Part shown: piece by piece, positions 1 through 10,334 of the stretch
Position numbering within the stretch: the first letter of the stretch is position 1
How the letters are laid out: every line of letters begins with the position of its first letter
Program-made: the position numbers and the translations under genes
The notes under the pieces: generated by a model
What the model saw: only the letters and a program-made list of their open reading frames with translations
Databases searched by the model: none
Told to the model about the DNA's origin: nothing
NCBI RefSeq assembly: GCF_030272615.1
Contig: NC_081412.1
Span: 541,402,335 to 541,466,334 of the forward strand
From: Cryptomeria japonica
Taxonomy: Eukaryota > Streptophyta > Pinopsida > Cupressales > Cupressaceae
Reading direction: 5' to 3'
DNA: 64,000 nt

Positions 1-180
1 AGGGTGAGTAGAGAGCACCAGGTGATCCAAGGAAAGGATCCAAGAGCATAGATTGGGCCAGTCTATCCCAAACCCCATCCCATCAACACTTGGTATGTAA
101 ACCAGGATTCCTTTCTCTAATCACAACAACAAATCAGCGGTGTTGATATTTGTATTGCCATTGATACCAAAGGGGGAGAT
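1..180 (+). mobile_element. 3' end of a Copia-type internal region with PPT
   Basis: This is the last part of an LTR retrotransposon interior. It ends at 166-180 in a purine run (AAAGGGGGAGAT), directly followed by the TGTTGG start of an LTR. I see no usable reading frame in this short piece. The same PPT-LTR arrangement occurs on the minus strand at 51841 and 61369, which supports the reading. Confidence 0.7.
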
Positions 181-1546
181 TGTTGGCATTTTTCATATAG
201 ATTGCATTAATGATATGTTGTCATTGATGTTAATTGAATTGGTAAATAGTATTCATGGTATTACTAATATTATTGTTGTTATTGCTTTTGTCTTGTAACC
301 AGTGTGATGAACTTTGTGGAAGATTATTTAAACCGGTATGGTAGTTTGTAAACCAGTGTATAGGGTTAAAATTTTCTATGTTATGTAACCAGTAAACCCT
401 ACCAGTGGTTTTCGTTAAACCCTAAATGATCAAAGTTTGTTCATTTAAGATCTGATGTTCAGCGGTAATGATGGTGACATGTGTGGTCATTGTGTGGATT
501 ACATCAAATACATAGCTCATGATGAGTTACAAGTCCGATGAAGAGGTGATCATGGAGCAGTTGGAAATTTATTGATAAATGTGAAGAGATTGTTATGAAT
601 TCTAATGGTCAAGATTGTACCAACTTGTTTGTAATCTTGATGATGAGAATTGGGTTTTTGTTGTGTTACCGACCTAATTGATTTGTATTTAAGGTCGATG
701 AAGTTGTTTTATTTCAGTGGCAAAGTTGGTAGAAGTTAGTTGAGTGTGAGGTTGCCTAATTGGAGAATGGATCTGCAGTTTGAGTAAAGGCAAATTTGAA
801 GCTTAAGAAGGATCTGATCAAGCAGATGTAGTGCTATTCAGAAATATAAAGAAAAACCTATTATTTTCTAACAATCGCAACAAAATTGAAATCCCCTAAC
901 TGGGTAAGCTCTAACAAGCTTGGTTACTTTATAAATCCTCCCACATGGTGATCCATTAGTTTGGATTCTCAAATCCTCTACCGAGGCTACTCCTAACAGG
1001 GTGTTGTCCTTTTCTTTAAGGCATTTTTGTAAATACCTTAAATGATGATTCCTAACAGAATCAATTCTTAACAGGACTTATTGTAAAAGCTTTAACAAGC
1101 TTGGCTCCTAACAGGATGAACTTTAGAAGAGTTTAGATAGCTATCCTTGTGAGTCTCATCTCACCGTGGTTTTTACCTATTTGGGTTTTCTACGTATAAA
1201 TATTTGTGTCAAGTGGTGAATGTTTTTGTGGTTATGATCATATTTGTTGATTTGATTAACTTCTTAACTATTCTAATAAGGCATGATAATCGGAAGAAAT
1301 GAGAGTCAAATATGTTCATATTTGATTAAGAATTTTGATGTTTAAAAGTTTGAAGTTGTTTACTATTAGGTTGGTATAACTGTCAAACTAGTTGATGTTG
1401 GTAATCTTTTGAGATATTATCTTGACAAAGTTATTTTGTTGACTAGTTTATTTTGAGTTTGGGAGTTTGTATCAGTTTTTCAGCTTACTGATTCACTCCC
1501 CCCTCTCAGTAATCTATTGGATACCTATTCTTTCATCATATCATCA
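181..1546 (+). repeat. Copia LTR (complete)
   Basis: The LTR starts TGTTGGCA just after a polypurine tract and ends CATCA just before an ATTGGTATTAGAGC primer site, giving 1,366 bp. It is clearly related, in the opposite orientation, to the LTRs at 50419-51840 and 56260-57673. They share the 'cctaacagg' leader repeats, the 'tgagtctcatctcaccgtgg' block and the 'tattctttcatcat' end. A TATA-like TATTTAAG lies at 686-693. An LTR with a PPT on one side and a PBS on the other is not the end of a simple element; it is shared between two tandem element copies. Confidence 0.8.
686..693 (+). promoter_or_regulatory. LTR TATA-like box
   Basis: TATTTAAG followed by GTCGATGA. The matching place in related LTRs reads TTTATAAGGTCGATGA (minus strand, 51291-51300 and about 57128-57137), so position and context are conserved. 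Probable Pol II core promoter of the LTR. Confidence 0.45.
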
Positions 1547-1560
1547 ATTGGTATTAGAGC
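1547..1560 (+). other. Primer-binding site (initiator tRNA-Met type)
   Basis: ATTGGTATTAGAGC differs at one position from the usual plant Copia primer site TGGTATCAGAGC, which is complementary to the 3' end of initiator tRNA-Met. It sits directly after the LTR end. Confidence 0.75.
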
Positions 1561-1570
1561 GTCTTAGGGA

Positions 1571-1998
1571 AAACTTCATAAGAGTTCAGATAGCTATCCT
1601 TGTGAGTCTCATCTCAACGTGGTTTTTACCTATTTGGGTTTTCCACATATAAGTATTTGTGCCAACTGGTGAATGTTTTTGTGGTTATGATCTTATTTGT
1701 TTATTTGATTAACTACTTAACTATTCTGATAAGTCATTATAACTGGAAGCAATGAGAGTTAAATATGTTGATATTTCATTAAGCATTTTGATGTTTACAA
1801 GTTTGAAGTTGTTTACTATTAATTTGGTATAACAATCAAACCAGTTGATGTTGGTAATCTTTTGAGATATTATCTTGACAGACTTATTTTGTTGATTAGT
1901 TTATTTTGAGTTTGGGAGTTTCTATCATTTTTTCAGTTTACTGATTCACCCCCCCTCTCAGAAATCTATCGGATACTTATTCTTTCATCATATCATCA
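1571..1998 (+). repeat. Partial second LTR (3' part only)
   Basis: This repeats 1120-1546 in the same orientation, with matching blocks 'gatagctatccttgtgagtctcatctc', 'gaagttgtttactatta' and the CATATCATCA end. Only about 24 bases separate it from the preceding LTR, so almost the whole interior and the 5' two-thirds of this LTR are missing. It is a deletion remnant of the element that begins with the PBS at 1547. Confidence 0.75.
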
Positions 1999-2960
1999 GT
2001 TAACCCTCAAAGTCTTCCAAACCATTAATGGTTAACTCACCCATCTCGTCATGGTTAGAGACTTTCACTCTAACTCAACACTCATCTAACCCAAGGGTCT
2101 CATCAAGCATTCATGGCTTTACCCTTCGTTATCCCTTTAACATTTTCACAAGATTTTACCCCTTGGATAAAAGATTTATCCATTGGATAACCCTAACCTA
2201 ACCTTAACCTTACCTCCTAAGGTAACCTTCATGTCTTCTCAGGAATTTAATGCTTCTTACCTCTCCTCTCAAGAAACATCTTGTTGACAATTGTCACCAT
2301 TTCATTGGTGAGAATTTTGAACATGGATTGATTAAATTTCAATCCTGGCCCTTGTTAATATTACTCAATCTTGACCATCCATTTCCCTATTTTTCCTATA
2401 AATAGAGCTCTCATTCTCTTATTTGAATATAAAAATATTTGTGTAACAAACTTATAGTCATTTTTCTAGTGATATAGAAGTTTTATACATCAAACTTATA
2501 GTCAGCTTACTACGCATCTATCCTCTCTTTGTTTAATCATAATAGTATTTAGAAGCATTTTCAATATCATAGCATATCCATGTTAGACTAGTATATCATT
2601 GCTAGGATAATTTTATAGCCTTATCATCATCTTTATGGTAGCCTAATCATAGTTTCAATGTCATAGATTTTAGGAATGCATTCATGATTATAAAATAAAC
2701 ATCACTCATTTTTGGAGTTGTCATTCCTAAGCCACTTTGCTCAATGATCTGAGAGCAAGAGTGAGACCCTAGGAATCCTATGAGATAGAGAATAATGGGA
2801 TACCCCTTGGGAAGTTCATCTATCTCAGATAGTTCCTATAAATTGCACCAAGAGTCTCATTGGTGTGTGGGTCTTTTGAAACTTACTTTCATGTTTTTGT
2901 TGCCCTCATTTCCCGCACATAGTTATGACTATATTTATTAGCCTAAATCTGAAAGGTTTA
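1999..2960 (+). repeat. Probable LTR/leader of a Gypsy-like element
   Basis: No coding frame. A good core promoter, TATAAATAGAGCTCTC, lies at 2397-2412, which is typical of a plant LTR promoter, and the decayed Gypsy gag follows from 3350. I could not find LTR ends or align this region with the LTR at 10335, so its link to the downstream gag is by position only. Confidence 0.35.
2397..2408 (+). promoter_or_regulatory. TATA box (TATAAATAGAGC)
   Basis: A textbook plant TATA box with a pyrimidine-rich candidate start 20-30 bases downstream, ahead of the Gypsy-like gag region. Confidence 0.5.
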
Positions 2961-3349
2961 CTGATTTTATCAATTTTTGAACCCTCTAGAATTGGAAATA
3001 CCTTCAAAATTCAACATTTCAAATTTCAATAAAATTTTTAAAATTAAGTTAATTTTATTCTATCTTGATTTTAAAATTTATAGTTTTAAAATTAAGTGGT
3101 ATTCCCTTGGCCCTAATTTTAAAATTTTAATTTCCTTTCATTTTTGGAAATTGTGTCATCCTCTTCCCCCAACAAAGTTCAAATTGTGTAATCATTATTT
3201 TCTTCAATTTTTTGCAAGCTTTGTCCTACAATTCAAAATTCAAATTTTCCCTCTAGTGCATGAATTTTACCAATATTAGTCCTACTTATTCTATTCCCAT
3301 TAGATGAAGCATTAGAATTAAGACTTCCCAAGGTTTAATTACTGAGGAG
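2961..3349 (+). other. AT-rich untranslated leader before gag
   Basis: Rich in 'tttaaaatt' and 'aaaattcaa' runs. A 100-codon frame at 2977-3279 is low-complexity Phe/Lys/Ile and resembles no protein I know; I read this as leader. Confidence 0.4.
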
Positions 3350-4517
3350 ATGGAGCCTAATTTGGGTGATATATTTAATGAGGATCATGCTAATTCTTCA
3401 CATCCTAATCATGTGCCTATTTACCCTATTGGTGGATCTCATGATGAAGGAGAGGCTTTAACTAGAGTTTCTTTAGATAAACTTTCCAGATTAGACAATC
3501 AATTTGATAGCTTTCAATAATGGATATCACAAGAATACCCTAATAGCGAATCTCTTCCATTAATTGAAGGTCTTAAGCGCATGATTCAAAGTGATAAGAA
3601 TGAAATTGAAATATTACATAGCATTGTACATATTGTTGATTCTAATGTCATACCTATCAAGAGTTATGCCAAAACCCTAGGTTACTCACAACCTTCAACA
3701 CAAGTCAATTCCTCTATTCCTTTGATCAATCCTATGATTAGTATTCCTACTTTCACATCTAATATCATGGCTACTTCAAATCAAAATGTCATTCCTACAA
3801 CCATAGGTCATGGGAGAAATCCCTCTTCTTCATTTAATCCTCCATCGATACCTATGTCTTCCATGAGTATTCCTATTATTCCTCAACCAATTAGTGTGAC
3901 ACAAGGGGGTAGTTCATTCAACAACTTTATTCCTCCTTTGAGTGTCATTTTTCCTACCCAATTATCACCAATGCCTGCTTATAATAATTTCCCACCACCT
4001 TATTCTTAGTCCATGCCTTATTTCAACAACATCACACCACCTTCTCAATCACCTATGTCTAACATCAATTCTTCCACCCAAATGATAATTAACAATATTA
4101 GCCAAATTGTGTCTTCCTTACAATAGCAAATTGCTTCTATGAGTCAATCCAAGTTTAGTGTTCCCACCTTTGATGTTAAGAGCCAACTTTCTCTTGACAT
4201 TGTTAAAGTTGTGCCTCCTAAACATGTTGAGATCCCTAAATTGGAACTCTATAATGAAAAACGTGATAATCTTAAGCATGCCAAAACATTTTAAACCTTG
4301 TGTATTGATTTTTTTATGATCAACGATTGCTTACAAAACTATTTACAAGAACACTAAGAGACAAGGCCTTACAATGGTATTGCTCACTGCCTTCTTATTC
4401 TATCACTTTCTTCCAACAACTCACAAATACTTTCATCCAACAATTTCAAAACAACATTGGTCCTAAAATCACTTTGAACTATTTAATGTATTTTAAACAA
4501 GGAGTTAAAGAAAAAGG

Positions 4518-4893
4518 TGTTAGAGTATTCAGGTATTTACTTGATTAATTAAACAATATTTGTTTAATTATTTAAGTTCCCTTTATCTCTTTTACACTTA
4601 AGCTAACTTTAGGTGTATAATAATTAATTCTTTTATTAATTATTATGTGCAAACCTATGTTTTCCCTTTTAGGGATTCTTGACCTATTAAAGGTTAAGTT
4701 ATTTCTTTTCTTTGTAAAATGAAGGAAGATTATTACATTACATTTTGTGAATATTGAGCTCTCTCTTTTTGAGCATATTTTCTGTGTATTTCTTTCTTCT
4801 ATGATTTGCTTCCTTGCTTCTCCTTGTAATAGGTTTTTCAGCTTGCAAAGATCATTTGGGCTCTTGTGGTGTTGTATTTTCTCAACTCCAACA
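4518..4893 (+). repeat. 5' LTR of the nested element
   Basis: 376 bp, TGTTAG...CCAACA, with an AT-rich middle ('aattaattcttttattaattatta'). Confidence 0.92.
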
Positions 4894-4905
4894 TGGTATA
4901 AGAGC
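4894..4905 (+). other. Primer-binding site of the nested element
   Basis: TGGTATAAGAGC, one mismatch to the initiator tRNA-Met type TGGTATCAGAGC, immediately after the LTR. Confidence 0.85.
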
Positions 4906-5280
4906 TTCAGATTTGTAGCTATCTGTTCTTGTTTTGAGAGTTTTTGCATTGGAAGCAGATTTGGGGTTTCAAGAAGTTTTGTTTTGTACTTAATGAAAGG
5001 CCTTTTTTTGAGCACTCTTGGCCTAAACGGACCTCATCATCGTGCTCAGAAGGCCTGAAAACCCCTATAGTCATATAAAATTTGCCTTGTTTAGGTTCCT
5101 GAGCCTCTGGGAGTATTTTTTTTCCAGATCCAGGTTGTACGGCCCTAGCACGTAGTTCAAGAAAACAAATTCAAAAAAAATAAAATTACCTTTTTATGGC
5201 ATGCAGGCCAGATTTTGATTTTTCAAAAAAATAAAAAAATAAAAAAAGGCATAAAAAAAGGGGTTTCAAAAGTTTTTTGG

Positions 5281-5790
5281 GGTTCATTTTCGCAGGGTAT
5301 CGGCACTGACAGTCTGGTCGCTGTACGGCAACTGGACCTATCAATCCGGCCCCTCACTGGTCTCATCTTCTAGCCTCTTCCACCCTTCCAGCTCCCGTCA
5401 GCTTGGCCCCTGCCGGTACCGGCCTTCGCCCCTTGCCGGCCTCCCTACGGCCCCCACCACCCCCGCTGCACCACCGCTTGCTGAGCCTCCCTGCCGCCCT
5501 ACCGTAGCACCTGTCGGCTTCTCCCGCTACTGCTACTACACCACCAACTGTTATGCCACCTGCAGAGCCTCCCCGTTGCCCAGTCGCAGCATCCGCTGGC
5601 TTCTCCCGCCACCACCGTAGCTCCCCAGCCTCGGTAACCGCTGGCCCTTTGGCAGCCACATGGCCCATCCTGCCATTATCGAAAACTGGTCACCTTGGCT
5701 CCTCCGCCCAACCACTGGAGCTCCACTAGCCCACCACCGAAGCACTGCTCACTGGCCACCTCTGCTTGCTAGAGCCACCAGACTACCCCT
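5281..5790 (+). other. GC-rich block in the nested element interior
   Basis: About 500 bases of strikingly C-rich sequence (repeated ccgcc, ctcccg, ccaccac) inside an otherwise AT-rich region. The plus strand reads as Pro/Ala/Ser/Thr-rich peptide, the minus strand as Gly/Ala/Arg-rich. Neither matches a retroviral domain. It could be a captured host segment or an untranslated leader; I cannot tell which. Confidence 0.45.
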
Positions 5791-6373
5791 TCCTCTTGTT
5801 TTGAAGTAGGGTTTGGTTTTTTGGTCATATCTTGGGCATACAGAGTCATTTTTTCAAAAATGAATAGGCATCAGAAATATGATTCTGAGATGGACCTCGT
5901 GATGTTGGCAATTTTTTCCAATTTTGCTGTTTGACTATGATTTTTTCCAGTCAAAGTGAGGTCTCTTTTTTGCACTCCAGGAGACATAGAATGAGCATCC
6001 GAACTCCATTTTTCAAAAAAACTATATTTTTGGAAAGCATGTGTTGTGTACTTTCCAACCATATGAATTTTATTTCCAGATTCTGCTCCATGCATATTCT
6101 ATTCATTTTTTTTCTTTTCATCATTCTGGTGGATATCTTGGTTGTTTCAAGTCCTGGGATCTCTTCTCTGAGTATGATGTCTCTATTTTGGTTCTTCTTT
6201 CTATTTCCATTATTCTTATCATTGTAGCATTGTATTTATGCAAACACACTAAGATAAAGTGCCATCATGCATTGTTTACTTGGGATCTTGCACATCTTGT
6301 GCCTTAATGTACATGCACTATTGATAAAGTTCCATGAGGGGGTTGATGTTTGCCTTGTTTGTCATCCACCTTT

Positions 6374-6442
6374 GTCAAGTGAGTGTTCCTTCCATGACAT
6401 TCGCCTCATGTTGTGTGTCAAGTGAGTGTTCCTTCCATGACA
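6374..6442 (+). repeat. Short direct repeat (26 bp, two copies)
   Basis: GTCAAGTGAGTGTTCCTTCC followed by ATGACA occurs at 6374-6399 and again at 6417-6442, inside the nested element. Confidence 0.8.
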
Positions 6443-6967
6443 CCATCTACTATCTTTGCACCTTTGATGTTCCTGGTTCTTCATCATGCAGTTCTTCTTG
6501 GCCATTCTTTTCAGTGTTCCTGCCCCTCTTCAACATTATGGGGAGGTTTGTCCTATTGGTTCTAATGCTTCAGTGGTTCGATTGATCAGCTCTTCAGGCT
6601 TTGGTGTTTTCATGCCATCTGTATCTTCGATTTCAGTTGTTTGCCCTGTTTGCCTTTTGATTCGAGTAGTGTCATTTGAGGCCACTCATATAGATCATAG
6701 TCTTCTCTACCTGCTCATGTTCTATTTCAGTGGAGGTTCTTCAGCTTAGCAATTATTCTTCGACAGAGTTTACGGGTTCTTCATGCTTCAGTGGTGTTCT
6801 TTTCCATCTCTTTTTAGAGTAGAGCTTTGTTCCCACATGGTTTTCTTTATTTCTCTAGTTCATAGAGATTTCATTGTATTTGGGTACCTGATCGGGCCTT
6901 GTTACCGGGACCCATCTTTCCTGCTTTCAGTAGTTGTTCTAGGTTTTAGCTTCTCCCTAAGTCTAGA

Positions 6968-6977
6968 TTAAGGGGGG
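6968..6977 (+). other. Polypurine tract of the nested element
   Basis: ATTAAGGGGGG-type purine run directly before the 3' LTR; it primes plus-strand synthesis in LTR elements. Confidence 0.8.
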
Positions 6978-7353
6978 TGTTAGAGTATTCGGGTATTTAC
7001 TTGATTAATTAAACAATATTTGTTTAATTATTTAAGTTCCCTTTATCTCTTTTACACTTAAGCTAACTTTAGGTGCATAATAATTAATTCTTTTATTAAT
7101 TATTATGCGCAAACCTAGGTTTTCCCTTTTAGGGCTTCTTGACCTATTAAAGGTTAAGTTCTTTCTTTTCTTTGTAACAAGAAGGAGGATTATTACATTA
7201 CATTTTGTGAATATTGAGCTCTCTCTTTTTTAGCAAATTTTCTATGTATTTCTTTCTTCTGTGATTTGTTTCCTTGCTTCTCATTGTAACAGGTTTTTCA
7301 GCTTGTAGAGATCATTTGAGCTCCTGTGGTGTTGTATTTTCTCAACTCCAACA
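6978..7353 (+). repeat. 3' LTR of the nested element
   Basis: 376 bp, the same length and ends as the 5' copy, followed by the AAAGG target duplication. Confidence 0.92.
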
Positions 7354-8001
7354 AAAGGGACTGATTTCATTGGTAGAAATAAGCATTTGTGTGCTCAAAT
7401 TTATTTTCATGTGTCTGATAATGATATTCAAAGAATTTTCATTTCTAATTTACAAAAAGATATCAGGGAAAAGATTCTTTTGTCTAAGTTTACTTCCTTT
7501 CCACAATTGTCTGCAACACTCCACAATTATCAACTACCTGTGATTCAAATGGAGCAATCCACTCCTATGGCTCCAAGTGATAAGGGGGAGAGTGTTCAAC
7601 AACTATTTGCGAAGTTCAAACCAACAAAAAGCTTCATCAAATTCAATGATCCAATCAACAACAACCATGTGAATGCTACAATAGTTGTGCCTCCTATTTC
7701 TATGTTTTTTCAAAGAGAAAGACAATTTAACCATTTGAATGAATGTTTGCATAGTATTATGTCTCATTTATTGCATAGAAATGTTATCAAACTTCCTCCT
7801 ATAAAACAAGTTGATCCTTCCAAACTTACATCTCCTCATTTTGATAACAATTCCTTTTGCCAATTTCATCATCAACTTGGTCATGATACTAAGATTTTTT
7901 TTGCATTGAAATATCAGGTTCAAGACTTGATTGATAACAATACTATATATGTGGTAGGTGTGAATGATAAAGGGAATAAATCAGCTGGTCCTCCTAATTA
8001 A

Positions 8002-8600
8002 AATCTTAAGATTTTCACTGATCCCTTGCCATCTCATACCTCTAATGTTATTGAGATTGCACCTAGTTTTCTCTCTTCTAAAACACTCATATGTATGGCT
8101 CCAAACTTGGTTAATATGGTAGAAACACAAGATTTGCCTAAGTATCCCTATATTACATTTGACACAGGTGAGACCATTAGAGCACCTGATCACCCTTTAT
8201 ACATAGCTAAAAAGGTTTAGGATATACCTTGTTGTGGTGCCCTGATTGATCGCTCTTGCATAGTTAATGTCATAACTGAAGAGTATCTTTTTATTTTACG
8301 ATTGTATAAACCATTATATGATGCTTCTAGTGTAGTTGTGAATTTATTTGATGGCTTCTCTTTTCCTACAATTGGCTCTATCACCCTTCATGTTGAAGTC
8401 CATGCTAAATCCATGGATGTTGACTTTGTTATCATACCTTCCTCTAAGTAATTCCATGTGAAATTGGGATATCCTTGGCTATCTTCCATGAAGGCTACTT
8501 CTTCTCCAATGTCTAAAATTTCCTCACAATGGTGAAATCATAACCATGAACCATAGCTTATTTCATCCATCTGAAAGAGTCCCTAGTGTTCCTATTGATC
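8002..8600 (+). pseudogene. Gypsy retropepsin-like region, decayed
   Basis: Continuing after gag, the frame 8026-8220 and its extension contain a retropepsin-like segment (CGALIDRSCIVNVIT; the usual motif is L-I-D-x-G-S-S-x-N, so the Gly is lost). Downstream near 8447-8510 is VKLGYPWLSSMKAT, which matches the LGRPWLHSMKA region that follows the protease in many plant Gypsy elements, and then a 'NGEIITMNHSLFHP'-like stretch. Stops and frame changes (8218, 8448, about 8515) make it non-functional. This is the last recognisable enzyme domain of the element. Confidence 0.65.
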
Positions 8601-8680
8601 TCTTTTGGCCTAAACATATTCAAACTCTTCTATCAAGGAGTGATGTTGTTTCTCAATCTTATAAAAAATAGAAGAATGAT

Positions 8681-9600
8681 ATGATCTTATCCTTAAGTCA
8701 ACCTAGATCTCCAACACTTGACATTCCTATTATTCTTCAAGATGAGGTTCTTCCCCTCTCAGATAAAGCTAATCTCCCTCCTAAGGAAAATTGTCCACCT
8801 ACTCCTATGGATGTGACTTTATCTTCTCTTAAGGAGAACCACAATATTCTTCCTAATGTTATACCTATACCTCCTCGCCATGATGGACTTTGTCTCTCTC
8901 CTCCACCTAATATTCCTCCTTTCTATGGTGCAGTTCCACCTCCTTCCTCTTACCAAGAGAAGAGGCCTACTTCTCCTATTGTTCAACCAAAAAGACCTCA
9001 ACCTAAACCATCCACTATTAAAGAGAAAGTCATTCCTCCTTCAAATATTCCTCCTCCTTCTCAGCCTTCGACTAACACTTGATGGAATTGTTGTGCACCA
9101 GAACGGCGACGAAGACGTTGTGTTCAAGCTCATGAAGATATCTCTCAAAATACTCAATCTCCTCAGACTCCAACAATTGACATGATTCCATTTTCTCCTA
9201 AGAAATATGTTCAACCAACATCTCCAAATCATAAGTTGCACAAAACATGTGATGGTTTTACTCCTATTTGTATTCTTTCTCCTCTTACTTTAAACATTGA
9301 TGAAGAAATGAGTTAAAATGTTATTCATAATGGCAATACAACTCCTAATGATTTTGGCAGTGAGCATGAATATATTGATGTGGATAAACATTTATCGGAT
9401 GAGTTTTCACAAACCCTAATTCTAGCTCCTAAAATCAAACAAAGTGACTTACCACATGAGCACAGTCCATGTTTGGATCTTGTGGTAGCTCCATTTGTTG
9501 TACTTGTTGTCGCTCCTCTAGCATGTTGCTTGCCTTCCCAAAATAGTGATTAGAAAGATCAGGACACAGATGTTGTGTTAGATTAGAAATATTAACACTA
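8681..9600 (+). pseudogene. Proline-rich tail of the Gypsy polyprotein
   Basis: The 8681-9082 frame (133 codons) is rich in Pro and Ser (PPPSSYQEKRPTSP, SNIPPPSQPS) and is followed by further Pro/Ser/Asp-rich frames with stops. Its position after the protease is where reverse transcriptase should start, but no RT motif (such as YxDD) follows before the 3' non-coding region. It may be a spacer of a Gypsy lineage from which RT-RNase H-integrase has been deleted. Confidence 0.5.
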
Positions 9601-10334
9601 CAGATATTTCTCTCTCCTTTCTTTCTTTTTTGTGACCATTCGTCTATATGTATCCATGTTCTTCTATTATTCCCTTAATGTCTACTTGGGGACGATGCAA
9701 AGCATTGAGATCTTCTCCTGGTCTCTTTCATGTTGCCTCAAAAGAAATCCTCTCTTCCCTTTCTCCTAAGGTAGTGTCCTTATTTGGGGAATGAAGATTA
9801 TTATATGCATATAAATACATGATATACATGAGTTATCATACAACATACTCATCCTGAGGAAAGTGACATTGACTCATGTTTTGTGTTCATTATCCTTGGG
9901 TTTATAACTCAATTGGGGGCTAAATCCTTATGATAATGTGCTCCCTCCTTATCTCTCTTCGGTGTATCCTACCTTAAATCCATCACTCCTGATAAGGTGC
10001 ATGCGATCTCTTTAACATGGGGGTATACACTCTGCTCATTCTTTCCTTCTTGTGATACTTATAATTACTTAGTAAACTTTTCTTTTCTTTGTAATCCTTT
10101 GTGTCCTTGCTTTCATGACTCATGGTGAAGGGAACTTTTCTACTTGCATTCATGGTAGTCCCCTTCTCGATCTTCCCTTTTACTTTATCAATCAAATTCG
10201 TAAGATCCTAAGTCCATCGGGGGCTTGGTGCATTTTTCCTCCTTAACGTGGTTAAATTCTTTCAATGTTGTTCCCTTGTACTTTATCGGTAGTATTAGCA
10301 TACGATTATACTCCCCGCTAAAGTGGGGGATAAA
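9601..10334 (+). other. 3' untranslated part of the Gypsy-like element with PPT
   Basis: No coding frame. It contains 'attgggggctaaatcc' and 'catcgggggcttggtgc' phrases and ends in a purine tract (AAGTGGGGGATAAA, 10321-10334) directly before an LTR start. Confidence 0.5.

Larger units (their letters stand above)
4518..7353 (+). mobile_element. Complete nested LTR retrotransposon, non-autonomous, 2,836 bp
   Basis: Two 376-bp LTRs (4518-4893 and 6978-7353) start TGTTAGAGTATTC and end CAACTCCAACA. A primer site TGGTATAAGAGC follows the 5' LTR (4894-4905) and a purine tract ATTAAGGGGGG precedes the 3' LTR (6968-6977). The 5-bp target duplication AAAGG is present at 4513-4517 and 7354-7358. The LTRs differ at about 20 positions by eye, so the insertion is not very recent. 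The 2.1-kb interior has no recognisable gag, protease, integrase or reverse transcriptase, so movement must have depended on another element. The host site is the middle of the Gypsy gag. Confidence 0.93.
3350..8001 (+). pseudogene. Gypsy-type gag, decayed and split by a nested LTR element
   Basis: Gag-like frames run from 3350 with internal stops (near 3517, 4009 and 4123) and a frame change near 4310. The stretch 4327-4517 carries the retrotransposon Gag capsid signature (ALQWYCSLP, then Phe/Gln-rich QLTNTFIQQF). The frame is interrupted by the LTR element 4518-7353 and resumes at 7354. Insert plus target duplication is 2,841 bp, a multiple of three, so the frame is kept. Further down, around 7855-7930, is FCQFHHQLGHDT followed by ALKYQVQDLI; this matches the C-x2-H/GH.T/LK..I..LI region found in many plant Ty3/Gypsy Gag proteins, with the later Cys changed to Phe. 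The gene is dead through stops and the insertion. Confidence 0.75.

Noticed and set aside
2161-2225. Interstitial telomere-like sequence ('aaccctaacctaaccttaacc')
   Set aside because: Only a few irregular CCTAA units, not a run of the plant telomere repeat.
4572-5058. Overlapping frames of 147 (-) and 103 (+) codons
   Set aside because: They span the LTR, PBS and leader of the nested element and contain no retroelement protein motif.
5363-5745. Minus-strand Gly/Ala/Arg-rich frames of 101 and 64 codons
   Set aside because: Produced by the GC-rich block, overlapping each other in different frames and without a known domain.
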